From assembly GCA_900542065.1 (NCBI GenBank), contig UQLU01000005.1:92061-156060 (forward strand): a stretch of DNA of 64,000 nucleotides, given 5' to 3'. Positions 1 to 8,617 of this stretch are shown in pieces. Source of the DNA: an uncultured Eggerthella sp. GTDB taxonomy: Bacteria > Actinomycetota > Coriobacteriia > Coriobacteriales > Eggerthellaceae. The first letter of the stretch is position 1. Each line of letters begins with the position of its first letter. Under the pieces are notes generated by a model that worked only from the letters and a program-made list of their open reading frames with translations, was not told where the DNA came from and did not search any database. Position numbers and translations under genes: made by a program.

Positions 1-100
1 CGTTCTTTTCGCTTCGTTATGAGAATTCTTGAAAAGTGAAAAAGCGCGGAGGTTTCTCTTAACGAAATAGTGATTGCCTTTATTCTGAAAAATCCTGAAT

Positions 101-133
101 AAAAAGTAGCTGCACCTTGTTTGATGCAGCCAC
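101..133 (-). terminator. Rho-independent terminator after the usp operon
   Basis: Read on the minus strand, GCTGCA pairs with TGCAGC (109-114 with 125-130), extended by two more pairs at 106-107 and 132-133 across one mismatch, and is followed by TTTTT (complement of 101-105). It sits about 60 bases past the stop of the universal stress gene, so it probably ends the pit-small protein-usp transcript. The first 100 bases show no gene. Confidence 0.7.
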
Positions 134-193
134 ATATCAGATAAGCAAATATCGTTTAAGCAAGCTCGTTAAAGCTTAGCAGGAAGAACGTAT

Positions 194-1060
194 TTATTCT
201 TCTCCTTGTTCATGAACAATAATGGTAGGAATCTCTAAGCGAGAAAGCACGCCAAACGTTACCGATCCAAACAGCGCGCGGCTAACGCGGGATCGAGCAT
301 GGGTACCCAGCAAAAGCATTCGCTTGCCTTTAGCGCATTCCATAATTACCTGAGTTGGAGAAGAACCCTCAACAGAGCGACCCGTTACCTCAAGCTCAGG
401 ATACTTTTCCTTAATCTGAGCAATCAGTGTATCGAGTTTGCGCTGGAACATTTCACCAACTGGCTGCAAGCCGCCGCCCATAACTTCAGCCGAGCGAGCA
501 AGCAACGTTGGAACGCCCCATGCAGAAACAAGTTCCAAAGGCTCATTGAAGGCAAGAGCCATGTTTACACCCGTTACCACAGCATCGTTGCTAGTGTCAT
601 CAGGACCAACGCCTACCATGATGCCATGTCCGCTATGATCTGGTGTGTAATCAGAAGGAATAACTGCTGTTGCTGTTTTAGAGCCACTAGCAACGCGCAG
701 GCCCTTTGCGCCAAAAACACGTTCTCCAACTGTTTTGTTGTGATGAGAACCAAGCACCACGATGTCGTGATCTTCGGATGCAGCAATCAAAGCTTCAACA
801 ATATCTCCCCTACCTACGGTTGTATGAACCGTAAGAGCAGGATAGTTCTCTGCAATACGTTCTTGTGCGGAACCCAACACATTGTCTACTGCAGTCTGCA
901 AAATCTTTTCATCGGAACCAGCCAAACGAGCCGATCCAGGATCGATAACTGCCAATAACGTAATTTGAGCACCTTCAGTTTTGTTTGCCAAGGCGGTAGC
1001 CCAATCCAGCGCACACTGGCTGCGATCACTGCCGTCAATACCAACAAGAATGTTTTTCAT
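194..1060 (-). CDS. Universal stress protein with tandem Usp domains
   Basis: A cytoplasmic stress protein of 288 residues made of two UspA-like alpha/beta domains (about 1-140 and 147-285). The first opens with ILVGIDGSDRSQCAL. Each domain ends in the nucleotide-loop region; the second carries GTHARSRVSRALFGS, close to the G-2x-G-9x-G(S/T) ATP-binding pattern. ATG at 1060 is chosen over an in-frame TTG at 1069 because AGGAGA lies at a suitable distance upstream. It is the last gene behind a PiT phosphate transporter and a small membrane protein on the same strand, so it may respond to the same signal. The family is recognised confidently, but the stress or ligand it serves is not known. Confidence 0.88.
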   Translation of the reverse strand: MKNILVGIDGSDRSQCALDWATALANKTEGAQITLLAVIDPGSARLAGSDEKILQTAVDNVLGSAQERIAENYPALTVHTTVGRGDIVEALIAASEDHDIVVLGSHHNKTVGERVFGAKGLRVASGSKTATAVIPSDYTPDHSGHGIMVGVGPDDTSNDAVVTGVNMALAFNEPLELVSAWGVPTLLARSAEVMGGGLQPVGEMFQRKLDTLIAQIKEKYPELEVTGRSVEGSSPTQVIMECAKGKRMLLLGTHARSRVSRALFGSVTFGVLSRLEIPTIIVHEQGEE

Positions 1061-1083
1061 GGTATTCAATCTCTCCTAACAGC

Positions 1084-1311
1084 CTAGTGGAACATTGGAA
1101 TCATGAGCCACAGTGCAAACAGCACCACCAGAATACAAGCAGCAAAACAAGCAACGGAAGCAATGCGAGAGCCCATAAAGCCACTACCTTCCTGCTCCGC
1201 AGCGGCACTACGTGCCCACAAACGAAGACCCGTTGCATACATGGTGCCAATGCCACCTGCAATAACTACGGCAACAACGAGTACCGTAACGAAATTCATT
1301 ACTTCTTCCAT
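1084..1311 (-). CDS. Small two-helix membrane protein between pit and usp
   Basis: I do not recognise this 75-residue protein. It has a hydrophobic segment near the N-terminus (VTVLVVAVVIAGGIGTMYATG) and a second at the C-terminus (ASVACFAACILVVLFALWLM), joined by a short polar loop. ATG at 1311 follows a GAGAGGGG ribosome site; a GTG lies one codon earlier. It starts 14 bases after the stop of the PiT transporter and is followed after about 23 bases by the universal stress gene, so the three are probably co-transcribed. It could be an accessory or regulatory partner of the transporter; that is inference from position only. Confidence 0.7.
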   Translation of the reverse strand: MEEVMNFVTVLVVAVVIAGGIGTMYATGLRLWARSAAAEQEGSGFMGSRIASVACFAACILVVLFALWLMIPMFH

Positions 1312-1325
1312 CACATTCCCCTCTC

Positions 1326-2486
1326 TTATGCAGCAGCCGTAGCTTGTTGTTTGTTGTCGAGGTTGATCTTGACCTCGGTACCCTCGTTAACATTAAGAGA
1401 GTTAACAGGATTACGACGAGACAAGCGGAAGATAACTATTGCGATAATAGCTGCCATTACAACAACCGCAGCGGTACCGAATACATTGATCTTCGCCACC
1501 GAACAAGCAGCTGCAGCAATAATGCCTGCTGCTGGGAACGTGATAAGCCAAGCGATAAGCATGCGACCTGCAACACCCCAGTTAACTTCGTTACCCTTCT
1601 TGCCCAAGCCAACGCCAATAATAGAACCAGAGCAAACCTGGGTGGTGGAAAGAGCAAAACCAAGGTGGGAAGAAACCAAAATAGTAGTTGCAGAACTTGC
1701 TTCAGCAGCAAAGCCCTGAGGAGTATTAATTTCCGTTAGGCCCTTGCCAAGGGTACGAATTACGCGCCAACCGCCCATGTACGTACCCAAAGCGATTGCC
1801 AAACCACATGCGGCAATTACCCATAATTGCGGATCGGAACCAGAAGGCTGAACACCTACGGCAATTAACGTAAGAGTAATGATGCCCATGGTTTTCTGAG
1901 CGTCGTTGGTACCATGAGAAAGCGCTACCAAGCAAGCGGTAACGGTCTGACCATGACGGAAGCCATTTTCGATATATTTTTCATCCAAGGATTTAACAAT
2001 AAAGTAAATGAGCTTAACTGCGAGAAATGCTGCAAGACCAGCAACCACAGGAGATACCAATGCAGGAATAAGAACCTTCGTGAGTACTGCAAAGAAATTA
2101 ACGCCCTGAGTACCAGCACCAACGATAACAGCGCCTACGAGTCCGCCAAACAAAGCATGAGAGGAACTGGAAGGAAGGCCTACCAGCCACGTAAGCAAAT
2201 TCCAAATAATTGCACCCAACAAGCCTGCCAGGATAAATTCAGGTGCAATAGTTACTGCCTGTTCGTTAATAAGACCGCCTGAAATGGTGTTTGCAACTTC
2301 TGTAGAAAGAAAAGCACCGATAAGGTTTAACGTACCTGCAGCAATAACTGCTGTTTTTGGCTTCAAAGCGCCCGTAGCAATAGAAGTTGCCATGGCATTT
2401 GCCGTGTCATGGAAGCCATTCGTAAAGTCGAACGTAAGGGCAACAATAATTACTAAGCCCACGACGACAAGAGTAGCGATATCCAT
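1326..2486 (-). CDS. pit: PiT-family inorganic phosphate transporter
   Basis: A low-affinity phosphate (metal-phosphate) symporter of the inner membrane, 386 residues, within the usual family length. The two inverted halves each carry a PiT signature: GFHDTANAMATSIATGAL near the N-terminus and SHGTNDAQKTMGIITL in the second half. Many hydrophobic helices lie between them. ATG at 2486 is chosen because AGGAGG sits about 10 bases upstream; an in-frame upstream extension to 2549 lacks such a site. It heads a probable operon with the small membrane protein and the universal stress protein. A PhoP-box-like array lies about 140 bases upstream, suggesting induction by phosphate limitation. The alternative substrate, sulfate or another oxyanion, is less likely given the signatures. 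Confidence 0.93.
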   Translation of the reverse strand: MDIATLVVVGLVIIVALTFDFTNGFHDTANAMATSIATGALKPKTAVIAAGTLNLIGAFLSTEVANTISGGLINEQAVTIAPEFILAGLLGAIIWNLLTWLVGLPSSSSHALFGGLVGAVIVGAGTQGVNFFAVLTKVLIPALVSPVVAGLAAFLAVKLIYFIVKSLDEKYIENGFRHGQTVTACLVALSHGTNDAQKTMGIITLTLIAVGVQPSGSDPQLWVIAACGLAIALGTYMGGWRVIRTLGKGLTEINTPQGFAAEASSATTILVSSHLGFALSTTQVCSGSIIGVGLGKKGNEVNWGVAGRMLIAWLITFPAAGIIAAAACSVAKINVFGTAAVVVMAAIIAIVIFRLSRRNPVNSLNVNEGTEVKINLDNKQQATAAA

Positions 2487-2610
2487 ACTCTTCTTGTTCC
2501 TCCTTTTAATGGATATTTGCCTTAATCGCAGGTTCGAAACAACGTGCATGCCTCTTGCCTGTTCCGCTACGAAACACGCAGTTTTCCCCGCATCTCATAA
2601 CGTCTAGGCA

Positions 2611-2663
2611 AGAATAGCAAGGCAAATGTTAAAAGGATGTAAGATGGAGTTAAGTATTGTTAA
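2611..2663 (-). promoter_or_regulatory. PhoP-box-like direct repeats and -10 upstream of pit
   Basis: Read on the pit coding strand there are four hexamers, TTAACA (2658-2663), TTAACT (2648-2653), TTACAT (2637-2642) and TTAACA (2627-2632), spaced 10, 11 and 10 bases. This matches the Bacillus subtilis PhoP box (TT(A/C/T)A(C/T)A repeats at about one helical turn). Ten bases beyond the last repeat is TATTCT (2611-2616), a plausible -10, and no -35 is needed for PhoP-activated promoters. The rest of the 2487-2892 intergenic stretch shows only the pit ribosome site and no gene. Confidence 0.6.
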
Positions 2664-2892
2664 CCTTTGAAATGTATCGAAAATTGCGCGTTAATAACAT
2701 GTTCACACTACGCTAAACTATCAGGATTACTTTGCTTTTTCCGCTGTTTAATAAATCTAAGAAATAGCTGTTTATCGAATTTGCGCTCTGTTGTATTACT
2801 CGCACGGTGATATTCGTGTTGTTTGCGCCGTATTGTTTGCATCACATTACGTGCACTGCATTACTTCCGTCGCATTGCCAGCTTTATTTTCT

Positions 2893-4194
2893 TTATTTCA
2901 CCTTATTAGGGCTTTGCTCGTTAAACGCGCGAGCCGCTCTTCTATCAAGCACCAAATACAGACCAACTATGATAATGGCAGCCGCAATCATCATGGCAAA
3001 TAAGGTGAGATAGGAACTGAGATACGTTCCTGTTGCCTCCATAAGAAAGCCTGGTAAGAAGGTAAAGATAAATCCACCAAGAGCATAGGCAATCTGAAAG
3101 TTTCTAATTGTCTTAACCTGCTGACCACGCGGAGCCAATTCAATAGACCAAATAGAAATACCCACAGTTCCAAGAGCTAAGCCTAAGCTATACAGAACAA
3201 CTCCAGAAAATGCGAAATTATGATTGCCCATGTCAGAAAGACAAAGAAGAAGCATTCCTGCAATAAACAGGCAGAAGAACGCAAATGAACCCTTACACGT
3301 ACCCACTTTGTCAAAAATCATTCCCATGAAAAGCTTAGACAAGGTAAGGCAAGCACCACTGATAGAAACTAAAAATGCGGCATATTCCGTAGTGAATCCC
3401 TCAGAGGTAAACAAAACTGCTAAATAATTAGATCCACCCACGGAAACGCATCCAATAAATACCATCGCGATAAATACCACGGGAACCATTTTCGGTGGCA
3501 GATTTCGGCTGATTCGGGTATTGGATTTCTTCGGTTTGCTCTTGCCTGTTTCCAACTGAATGTCATCTTGCTGACTTAGCTTAGGATCGACATAGGCGCT
3601 CAAACCAATATCCTCAGGCTTGTTTCGAAGCAATAGATACAACAAAGCACCATCAGCAAGTGCCAGTAAACCTTCAGCAGCAAAAGCCGAAGAAAGAGAA
3701 AGTGCACTTTCCAGCGCAACAACAGCAGGAGGTATAACAACTGCAGCAACACCCGAGCCAACCGCAGCAACACCTGCCGCAGTTGCGACATGATCTTTAA
3801 ACCAACGACCTATAAGCATAGTAGAAGCCACCATGCCACCAAAGCCATATCCCAGACCCGTTAAAACTGACCCTACGCAAAGACCTACAAAGTTAGAAGT
3901 GCAAAGGGCATACGTTACGAAACCTGCACCTACAAAAAACGACGCAATAGCAACGCCTCTTCTACAATCTAGCTTCTCGTAATAGCGCGCAACCAAAAAC
4001 ATCGCAATAAGGGAAACGAAGGTTCGCACTGAAATAACAATAGAACCTCCTGAATGACCGACGCCAGGAAGTTCAACAAGATAGGGTTGGTACACCGAAA
4101 AAGAGGTTGAAGCTAAGCCAACATTAGTAAAGAGCAGCAAAAAACAGCATCCACATATCACTTTTTCATAATGACGCTTTAATGCAGAAATCAT
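2893..4194 (-). CDS. MFS transporter (oxalate/formate-antiporter-like)
   Basis: A 12-helix major facilitator of 433 residues in the cytoplasmic membrane. The loop after helix 2 carries RYYEKLDCRRG, a divergent form of the MFS signature between helices 2 and 3. GLGYGFGGMVASTMLIGRWFKDHVATAAGVAAVGSG across helices 4-5 resembles the oxalate/formate antiporter branch that moves mono- and dicarboxylates. A cytosolic Lys-rich loop (SKPKKSNTRISR) separates the two six-helix halves. The ATG at 4194 gives a natural N-terminus; a GTG at 4221 is possible, and neither has a strong ribosome site. Upstream on the same strand is a D-2-hydroxyacid dehydrogenase, so a hydroxy- or keto-acid substrate is plausible but not shown. 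Confidence 0.78.
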   Translation of the reverse strand: MISALKRHYEKVICGCCFLLLFTNVGLASTSFSVYQPYLVELPGVGHSGGSIVISVRTFVSLIAMFLVARYYEKLDCRRGVAIASFFVGAGFVTYALCTSNFVGLCVGSVLTGLGYGFGGMVASTMLIGRWFKDHVATAAGVAAVGSGVAAVVIPPAVVALESALSLSSAFAAEGLLALADGALLYLLLRNKPEDIGLSAYVDPKLSQQDDIQLETGKSKPKKSNTRISRNLPPKMVPVVFIAMVFIGCVSVGGSNYLAVLFTSEGFTTEYAAFLVSISGACLTLSKLFMGMIFDKVGTCKGSFAFFCLFIAGMLLLCLSDMGNHNFAFSGVVLYSLGLALGTVGISIWSIELAPRGQQVKTIRNFQIAYALGGFIFTFLPGFLMEATGTYLSSYLTLFAMMIAAAIIIVGLYLVLDRRAARAFNEQSPNKVK

Positions 4195-4223
4195 GTACCA
4201 ACACCACAGTAGTTTAAACACAG

Positions 4224-4246
4224 CGGCAGGACCATAAGTCCTGCCG
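4224..4246 (-). terminator. 9-bp perfect inverted repeat between dehydrogenase and MFS genes
   Basis: CGGCAGGAC, a 5-base loop, then GTCCTGCCG form a perfect 9-bp stem just after the dehydrogenase gene and just before the MFS gene. No long T run follows on the minus strand, so it may be a partial terminator, an mRNA-processing hairpin or an operator. Confidence 0.4.
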
Positions 4247-4288
4247 TACGACGTTACCTTTTAGACGTTTGCTCTTGTGAGTATACGC

Positions 4289-5236
4289 CTATGAAACAAG
4301 ATTGTTGGTATCTCCTGCTAAATAAGAAGCAATATTATCCGCAACAATGACTGCACGCTTTTGCATTGCTTCATTTGAAGCGAACGCGACATGAGGAGTT
4401 ACGATGGTGTTCTTTGCGTTAAGTAACGGATGATCAGCGGGGAATGGCGGTTCCATTTCCAAAACGTCAATGCCTGCACCAGCAATTCGTTCTTCGTTAA
4501 GGGCATCAGCCAACGCTTGTGAATCGACAATGGGACCACGAGCACAGTTGATCAAAACAGCACTCGACTTCATCAGGGCAATTTGATCTTTGCCGATCAT
4601 GCCTGTTGTTTCAGGTGTTTGAGGAACATGTAAGCTAACAATATCTGAAGTTGAAAGCAGCTCGTCCAAAGCAACAAAGCTAACTCCTTCGATATCTTTT
4701 ACCGTACGAGAATAAGCAACCACTTCACAACCGAAAGCTGAAGCAATACGCATTACGCGAGTACCAATAGCACCAGCTCCAATAACGCCAAAGCGCTTGC
4801 CTTCCAACTCGGGTCCAACTAAGCCATCCTTTGTTCCCCCTGAACGCACCTGGGAATTAAGAACAGAAATGTTGCGATAAACATCAAGCAAAAGGCCAAA
4901 TACTAAATCTGCAACCGCAACGGTAGAATAGCCAGCACAATTTGAAACCTGAATTCCATGTTCACGGCAATAAGCCATATCAACATGGTCATAACCAGTA
5001 AAAGCAACGCACACATACTTCAAGTTAGGATTCTTTTCCATAACGGAAGCAGGATAAGCAATATTAGAAACAACAACTACATCCGCATCTCCGCTGCGTT
5101 CGATAAGCGTTGCTTCATCTTCTTTGCGATCAGTATAGGTAACCAATTCGACATCGGTATCCCCTACTGCGTTCAAAATCAAAGAACGAAGATCAGCTTC
5201 TGGAATTCCAAGAGGCTCTAAAACAGCAATTTTCAT
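4289..5236 (-). CDS. D-2-hydroxyacid dehydrogenase family protein
   Basis: A cytosolic NAD(P)-dependent reductase or oxidase of 2-hydroxy/2-keto acids, 315 residues. The Rossmann motif GVIGAGAIGTRVMRIA lies at about 145. The three catalytic residues of the family are visible: Arg in INCARGPIVD, Glu in GAGIDVLEMEPP, and His in TPHVAFASNEA. ATG at 5236 is preferred because GGAGGG lies just upstream; the ATG six codons earlier overlaps that site. It precedes an MFS carrier on the same strand, which may import or export its substrate or product. The particular substrate (lactate, glycerate, hydroxyisocaproate and others) cannot be told from the sequence. Confidence 0.88.
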   Translation of the reverse strand: MKIAVLEPLGIPEADLRSLILNAVGDTDVELVTYTDRKEDEATLIERSGDADVVVVSNIAYPASVMEKNPNLKYVCVAFTGYDHVDMAYCREHGIQVSNCAGYSTVAVADLVFGLLLDVYRNISVLNSQVRSGGTKDGLVGPELEGKRFGVIGAGAIGTRVMRIASAFGCEVVAYSRTVKDIEGVSFVALDELLSTSDIVSLHVPQTPETTGMIGKDQIALMKSSAVLINCARGPIVDSQALADALNEERIAGAGIDVLEMEPPFPADHPLLNAKNTIVTPHVAFASNEAMQKRAVIVADNIASYLAGDTNNLVS

Positions 5237-5375
5237 AGTGTTCCCTCCATGCATAAAGCATCAACTTTATCCATAGTAAAAGAGTACCGAAGTATGGAAA
5301 CCATACTTCGGTAAGCGCACGAAAATCTAAGTATCAAACGTAGGTAGCTAGATAATAAAAAGAACGTTCGATTAA

Positions 5376-6227
5376 TTATTTAGTTTCGCTTGAATCTTGA
5401 TCAGCTGGCTGTGTTAGCTGACCCGACTGCTGGGAATCAACAGGTTGCTGAAGCTGAGCAGGCTGTGCAGACTGAGATGCAGCAGGCTGCTGTTGAGCTG
5501 GCTGCTGAGGGGCAACGGGTTGAGCAGGCTGCTGTGGTTGTGTTGCACCGCCCTGCGGCTGCATGGGCTGCTGGGGCTGCATGGGCTGCTGAGCGCCATA
5601 ACCACCATTAGGGTAACCACCATTTTGACCAGCTACATTACCTTGATTCGGATAATTCATTTGACCAGGATTTCCCTGATACATACCCGATTGTGGCGTG
5701 GCACCCTGGTAAGGAAAGCCTTGATTATAAGCGGCAAAGCTTTTACGAACGCGGCTGATCATCCAAGCAGAAATTACAAAGCAAACGCACGTAATGATAG
5801 AGAAAATAACGCCTTGGCAAACAGCACCTGCAATAGTCCAACCAAAAGCACTGCGCAGTTTTTCGGGAGTTGAAAGAGCGCGAAGAGTAATGATACTAGC
5901 TGCAATGCCAACCACGTTAAGTAGTAAATACCCTACCGCTAAACCAATAACGACATTCATTCCAAACACAGCAGCTTCACGAATTTCTTCATCACTCATA
6001 GACGAATAATCATAAGAATTTGCTGCAGAACTTCCGTCAAAGGCGGCAGAGCCAGAAGATCCTGCCTGCAGTTCTTGCACAAAAGCGTTAAAAAATGTTG
6101 GATCCGACAACATTGATGAAGCCGAAATCATCAATGCCATAAAAGCGCCACCTATTAAAGCGCCCATAATAGAAAAAACAAGCGTGGCAATATTTAAGCC
6201 ACGGATAATACGCACATCTGAATTCAC
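5376..6227 (-). CDS. Membrane protein with Gln/Pro-rich C-terminal tail
   Basis: I do not recognise a named family. The 283-residue protein has a helix at about 12-35, an acidic/Ser-rich loop with the segment SAAFDGSSAANSYDYSSMSDEE, and two further helices at about 90-160. A tail of about 100 residues follows, dominated by Gln, Pro, Gly and Ala (repeats such as QPMQPQQPMQPQ), probably disordered. It starts with GTG at 6227, eight bases after GAAAGGGG. The tail resembles that of the DUF2510 protein at 46878-47441 and suggests a low-complexity adaptor or cell-envelope protein. It lies between the dehydrogenase and the ABC1 kinase on the same strand. Confidence 0.72.
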   Translation of the reverse strand: MNSDVRIIRGLNIATLVFSIMGALIGGAFMALMISASSMLSDPTFFNAFVQELQAGSSGSAAFDGSSAANSYDYSSMSDEEIREAAVFGMNVVIGLAVGYLLLNVVGIAASIITLRALSTPEKLRSAFGWTIAGAVCQGVIFSIITCVCFVISAWMISRVRKSFAAYNQGFPYQGATPQSGMYQGNPGQMNYPNQGNVAGQNGGYPNGGYGAQQPMQPQQPMQPQGGATQPQQPAQPVAPQQPAQQQPAASQSAQPAQLQQPVDSQQSGQLTQPADQDSSETK

Positions 6228-6302
6228 AAAAGCCCCTTTCGTAGGACAACAAGCATTACGCCTACTTACTCTTTGCTAACAAATCGTCTTTTTCCGTATA
6301 CC

Positions 6303-7961
6303 TTACGGTCGTCGCGTCTTCCTAAACATATCCCATGCCATCCAAATAAACAGCACGAATGCCGAAACATATTCAATAAATGAAAGAATCGGCAATCCAA
6401 AGACACGTGGCATATCAACTGAAATAATCAAACTGCCACTAACCAGCAAACCCGCAATAACCAAACTCATCGCAAGGCGATTTGCAATGCGGCTTACTTT
6501 TCGAAGCGGTTCTGTCGAACCAAGCATTTCCATATTAACTTTCAGCTGACCACGAGAAAGCATCCTGAACATTTCTCCAGAATATTCAGCTGCTTTTAAC
6601 ATACTTCTCAGCGAAGTATCAAATGAAACAAGCATGGTCTTGATGCGCGTTTCTAATTCTTCTTGAGTGTTTTTTGATCGAATAATATGACCATTGATAA
6701 TTTCGATCATATTAGTATTCGCGAGGTATTCGGCCAAAGACCCCTCCATGGTTACTATGCCGCGCGAAACTGCGGTAACCGAAGAAGGAAGCGTTACCTT
6801 ACATTGCCTCGTAAGCGCCATAATGTCGCTCAGCAATGCACCAATATCAATGTCCGCCACATTGGTAGAACAGTAGCTTTTCAAAACATTATCAAGCTCC
6901 GCCAAAAGACGAGCATGATCGATAGAAGCTAAATCATGCTCTACCGAAAACGAAATAAGCGCATCTTTCAGATCACTTGCATTTTGAGCCCCCACAGCCT
7001 CAATAATCTTGCTGAAGCCCATACGTTCGCGAACCGAAAGTCTGCCCATAATGCCCAGGTCAAGATAAACAACCTTGCCTTCATGTACAAATAAATTTCC
7101 TGGATGCGGATCGGCATGGAAAAAGCCATGCTCAAGGATTTGGGTGGCATAGTTATCCATTACCTTAAGACCAATTTCGTCCAGGTCGTACCCTAGTTCT
7201 TTAAGTCTTTTGGTATCGCGAATAGAAACGCCCTCTATATATTCCATAACCAGCACTGATTCAGTGCAGTATTCCATATAGGGTTTAGGGCAAGAAATAA
7301 ATACCACGTCTTTATTTAGTTCAGCGAATTCCCGAAGGTTATTCGCCTCCTTCATAAAGTCGGTTTCTTCCAAGAACGTTGCCCAGAGCTCTTCTACCAC
7401 ATCGCGCAGATCAAGCATCTGGGTATCTTTCATAAAGCGTGAAACATGCTTTGCAACCGAGCGCATAACATCGATATCTTGCGCCATTACCGCACGAACA
7501 CCAGGACGCTGAACTTTTACCGCAACTACATCGCCATTGGAAAGTTCAGCTTTATGAACCTGCGCAAGAGAAGCGCTTCCCAAAGGTTTTGGGTCTATCT
7601 TGCGAAAAATAGCATGAAAACGACTACCATATACATCTTCTAGTGCAGCAAGAGTGTCTTCAAAGGGCATAGGATCACAGTCCATTTGAAGATCGGATAG
7701 CGCATCGCAATATGCTTGGGGCAGAATTTCCGACCGCAGCGAAAGCATTTGTCCAATCTTGATAAAACTTGGACCAAGATCAATCAAAAAACTACGCAAT
7801 TGATCAGGGCTTAAGCCTTCTTGTACACGATGCTTGCGCATGAGCTTAATAATCTCGCGCAAACGACGCATACGAGACTTACGACTTAAGCCAAACTTTT
7901 GATCGGGATCGACTTCTGCCCCGTCTCTAAACATATATTTCAGAAGCGAGTTTTCCGCCAT
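6303..7961 (-). CDS. ABC1/AarF/UbiB-family atypical kinase
   Basis: 552 residues with the complete set of UbiB-family motifs: KxGQ (FIKIGQMLSLR), an Ala/Ser-rich loop (ASLAQVHKAEL), the Lys strand (VAVKVQRPGV), the catalytic loop HADPHPGN at about 283, and the metal-binding DLG (YLDLGIMG). Two hydrophobic helices at the C-terminus (about 495-545) would anchor it in the membrane. In ubiquinone-making bacteria the family supports isoprenoid-quinone synthesis through ATP binding. Here the lipid partner could be menaquinone or another isoprenoid. A phasin-like gene lies just upstream on the same strand. Family assignment is firm; the biological role is open. Confidence 0.9.
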   Translation of the reverse strand: MAENSLLKYMFRDGAEVDPDQKFGLSRKSRMRRLREIIKLMRKHRVQEGLSPDQLRSFLIDLGPSFIKIGQMLSLRSEILPQAYCDALSDLQMDCDPMPFEDTLAALEDVYGSRFHAIFRKIDPKPLGSASLAQVHKAELSNGDVVAVKVQRPGVRAVMAQDIDVMRSVAKHVSRFMKDTQMLDLRDVVEELWATFLEETDFMKEANNLREFAELNKDVVFISCPKPYMEYCTESVLVMEYIEGVSIRDTKRLKELGYDLDEIGLKVMDNYATQILEHGFFHADPHPGNLFVHEGKVVYLDLGIMGRLSVRERMGFSKIIEAVGAQNASDLKDALISFSVEHDLASIDHARLLAELDNVLKSYCSTNVADIDIGALLSDIMALTRQCKVTLPSSVTAVSRGIVTMEGSLAEYLANTNMIEIINGHIIRSKNTQEELETRIKTMLVSFDTSLRSMLKAAEYSGEMFRMLSRGQLKVNMEMLGSTEPLRKVSRIANRLAMSLVIAGLLVSGSLIISVDMPRVFGLPILSFIEYVSAFVLFIWMAWDMFRKTRRP

Positions 7962-8095
7962 AGTTATAGATTCCTGCCACGAATGAAAGCGCTTATGGTA
8001 TAAGCGAAATTCTTACTGCGACGTTTATAGAGCCGAATTTATAGCCGAATTCGTCAAAACTCTTGTTCAAAGCTTTTGTTCTGAACAGCAAAGAT

Positions 8096-8461
8096 TTATT
8101 CAGCTGCTTTTTGGGTGGCTTCTTCTGTCTCCACTGTTTCTGCTTCGGTTTCCACCACTTCGGGTTCAGTTGCCGCATTAGACTCTGCAACAAGACGGGA
8201 AACCGTAGCTGCAAATTCCTCGCGCTCTTCAGGAGACATGGTCTTCAAAGCTTGCGCCACTGTTTCTTCGCGAACCTTTGAGATAGTTTCTGCTGCTTTA
8301 TGCTGCAATTCCTGGTTGATATCTTTACCTTGCTCAACCGTAAGATTTCCCTTTTCAATAAGGGTATCTACTACTTCTTTTGCCTTTTCACCCGTAAGCG
8401 CTAAAGCCCCAACTCCAGCGAGAAAAATATCCTTGAAACCATCTTCGATTGACTTAGCCAT
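8096..8461 (-). CDS. Phasin-like amphipathic coiled-coil protein
   Basis: A 121-residue, highly charged, helical protein resembling the polyhydroxyalkanoate granule-associated (phasin) family. It begins with a FKDIFLAGVGALALTGEKAKEVVDTLIEKG segment typical of that family, continues through a long helix rich in Glu, Lys and Gln, and ends in an acidic Thr/Glu tail. GGAGGGG precedes the ATG at 8461. It lies 134 bases upstream of the ABC1 kinase on the same strand. No polyhydroxyalkanoate synthase is visible in the window, so a membrane- or lipid-surface role is more likely than storage granules, as an inference. Confidence 0.7.
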   Translation of the reverse strand: MAKSIEDGFKDIFLAGVGALALTGEKAKEVVDTLIEKGNLTVEQGKDINQELQHKAAETISKVREETVAQALKTMSPEEREEFAATVSRLVAESNAATEPEVVETEAETVETEEATQKAAE

Positions 8462-8617
8462 AACGTTCCCCTCCGTTCTTGTAACTAATGTTATTTTTAT
8501 TATACGTGTTTATCCTAAGTTACCTGATTACAGCTAATTAACTCTTTTAATTGAACACAGTGTTTAGTAAAATGAGCACGATTAATTGGACAAAACGTTT
8601 GGTTTTATAGAGAAAGC

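Noticed and set aside
299..958. Long plus-strand reading frame inside the universal stress gene
   Set aside because: It is antisense to a clear Usp protein, has no ribosome site or recognisable domain, and its composition looks like a shadow.
2500..2560. GGTTCGAAAC tRNA-like T-loop
   Set aside because: No acceptor stem, anticodon arm or CCA-compatible end can be built around it on either strand.
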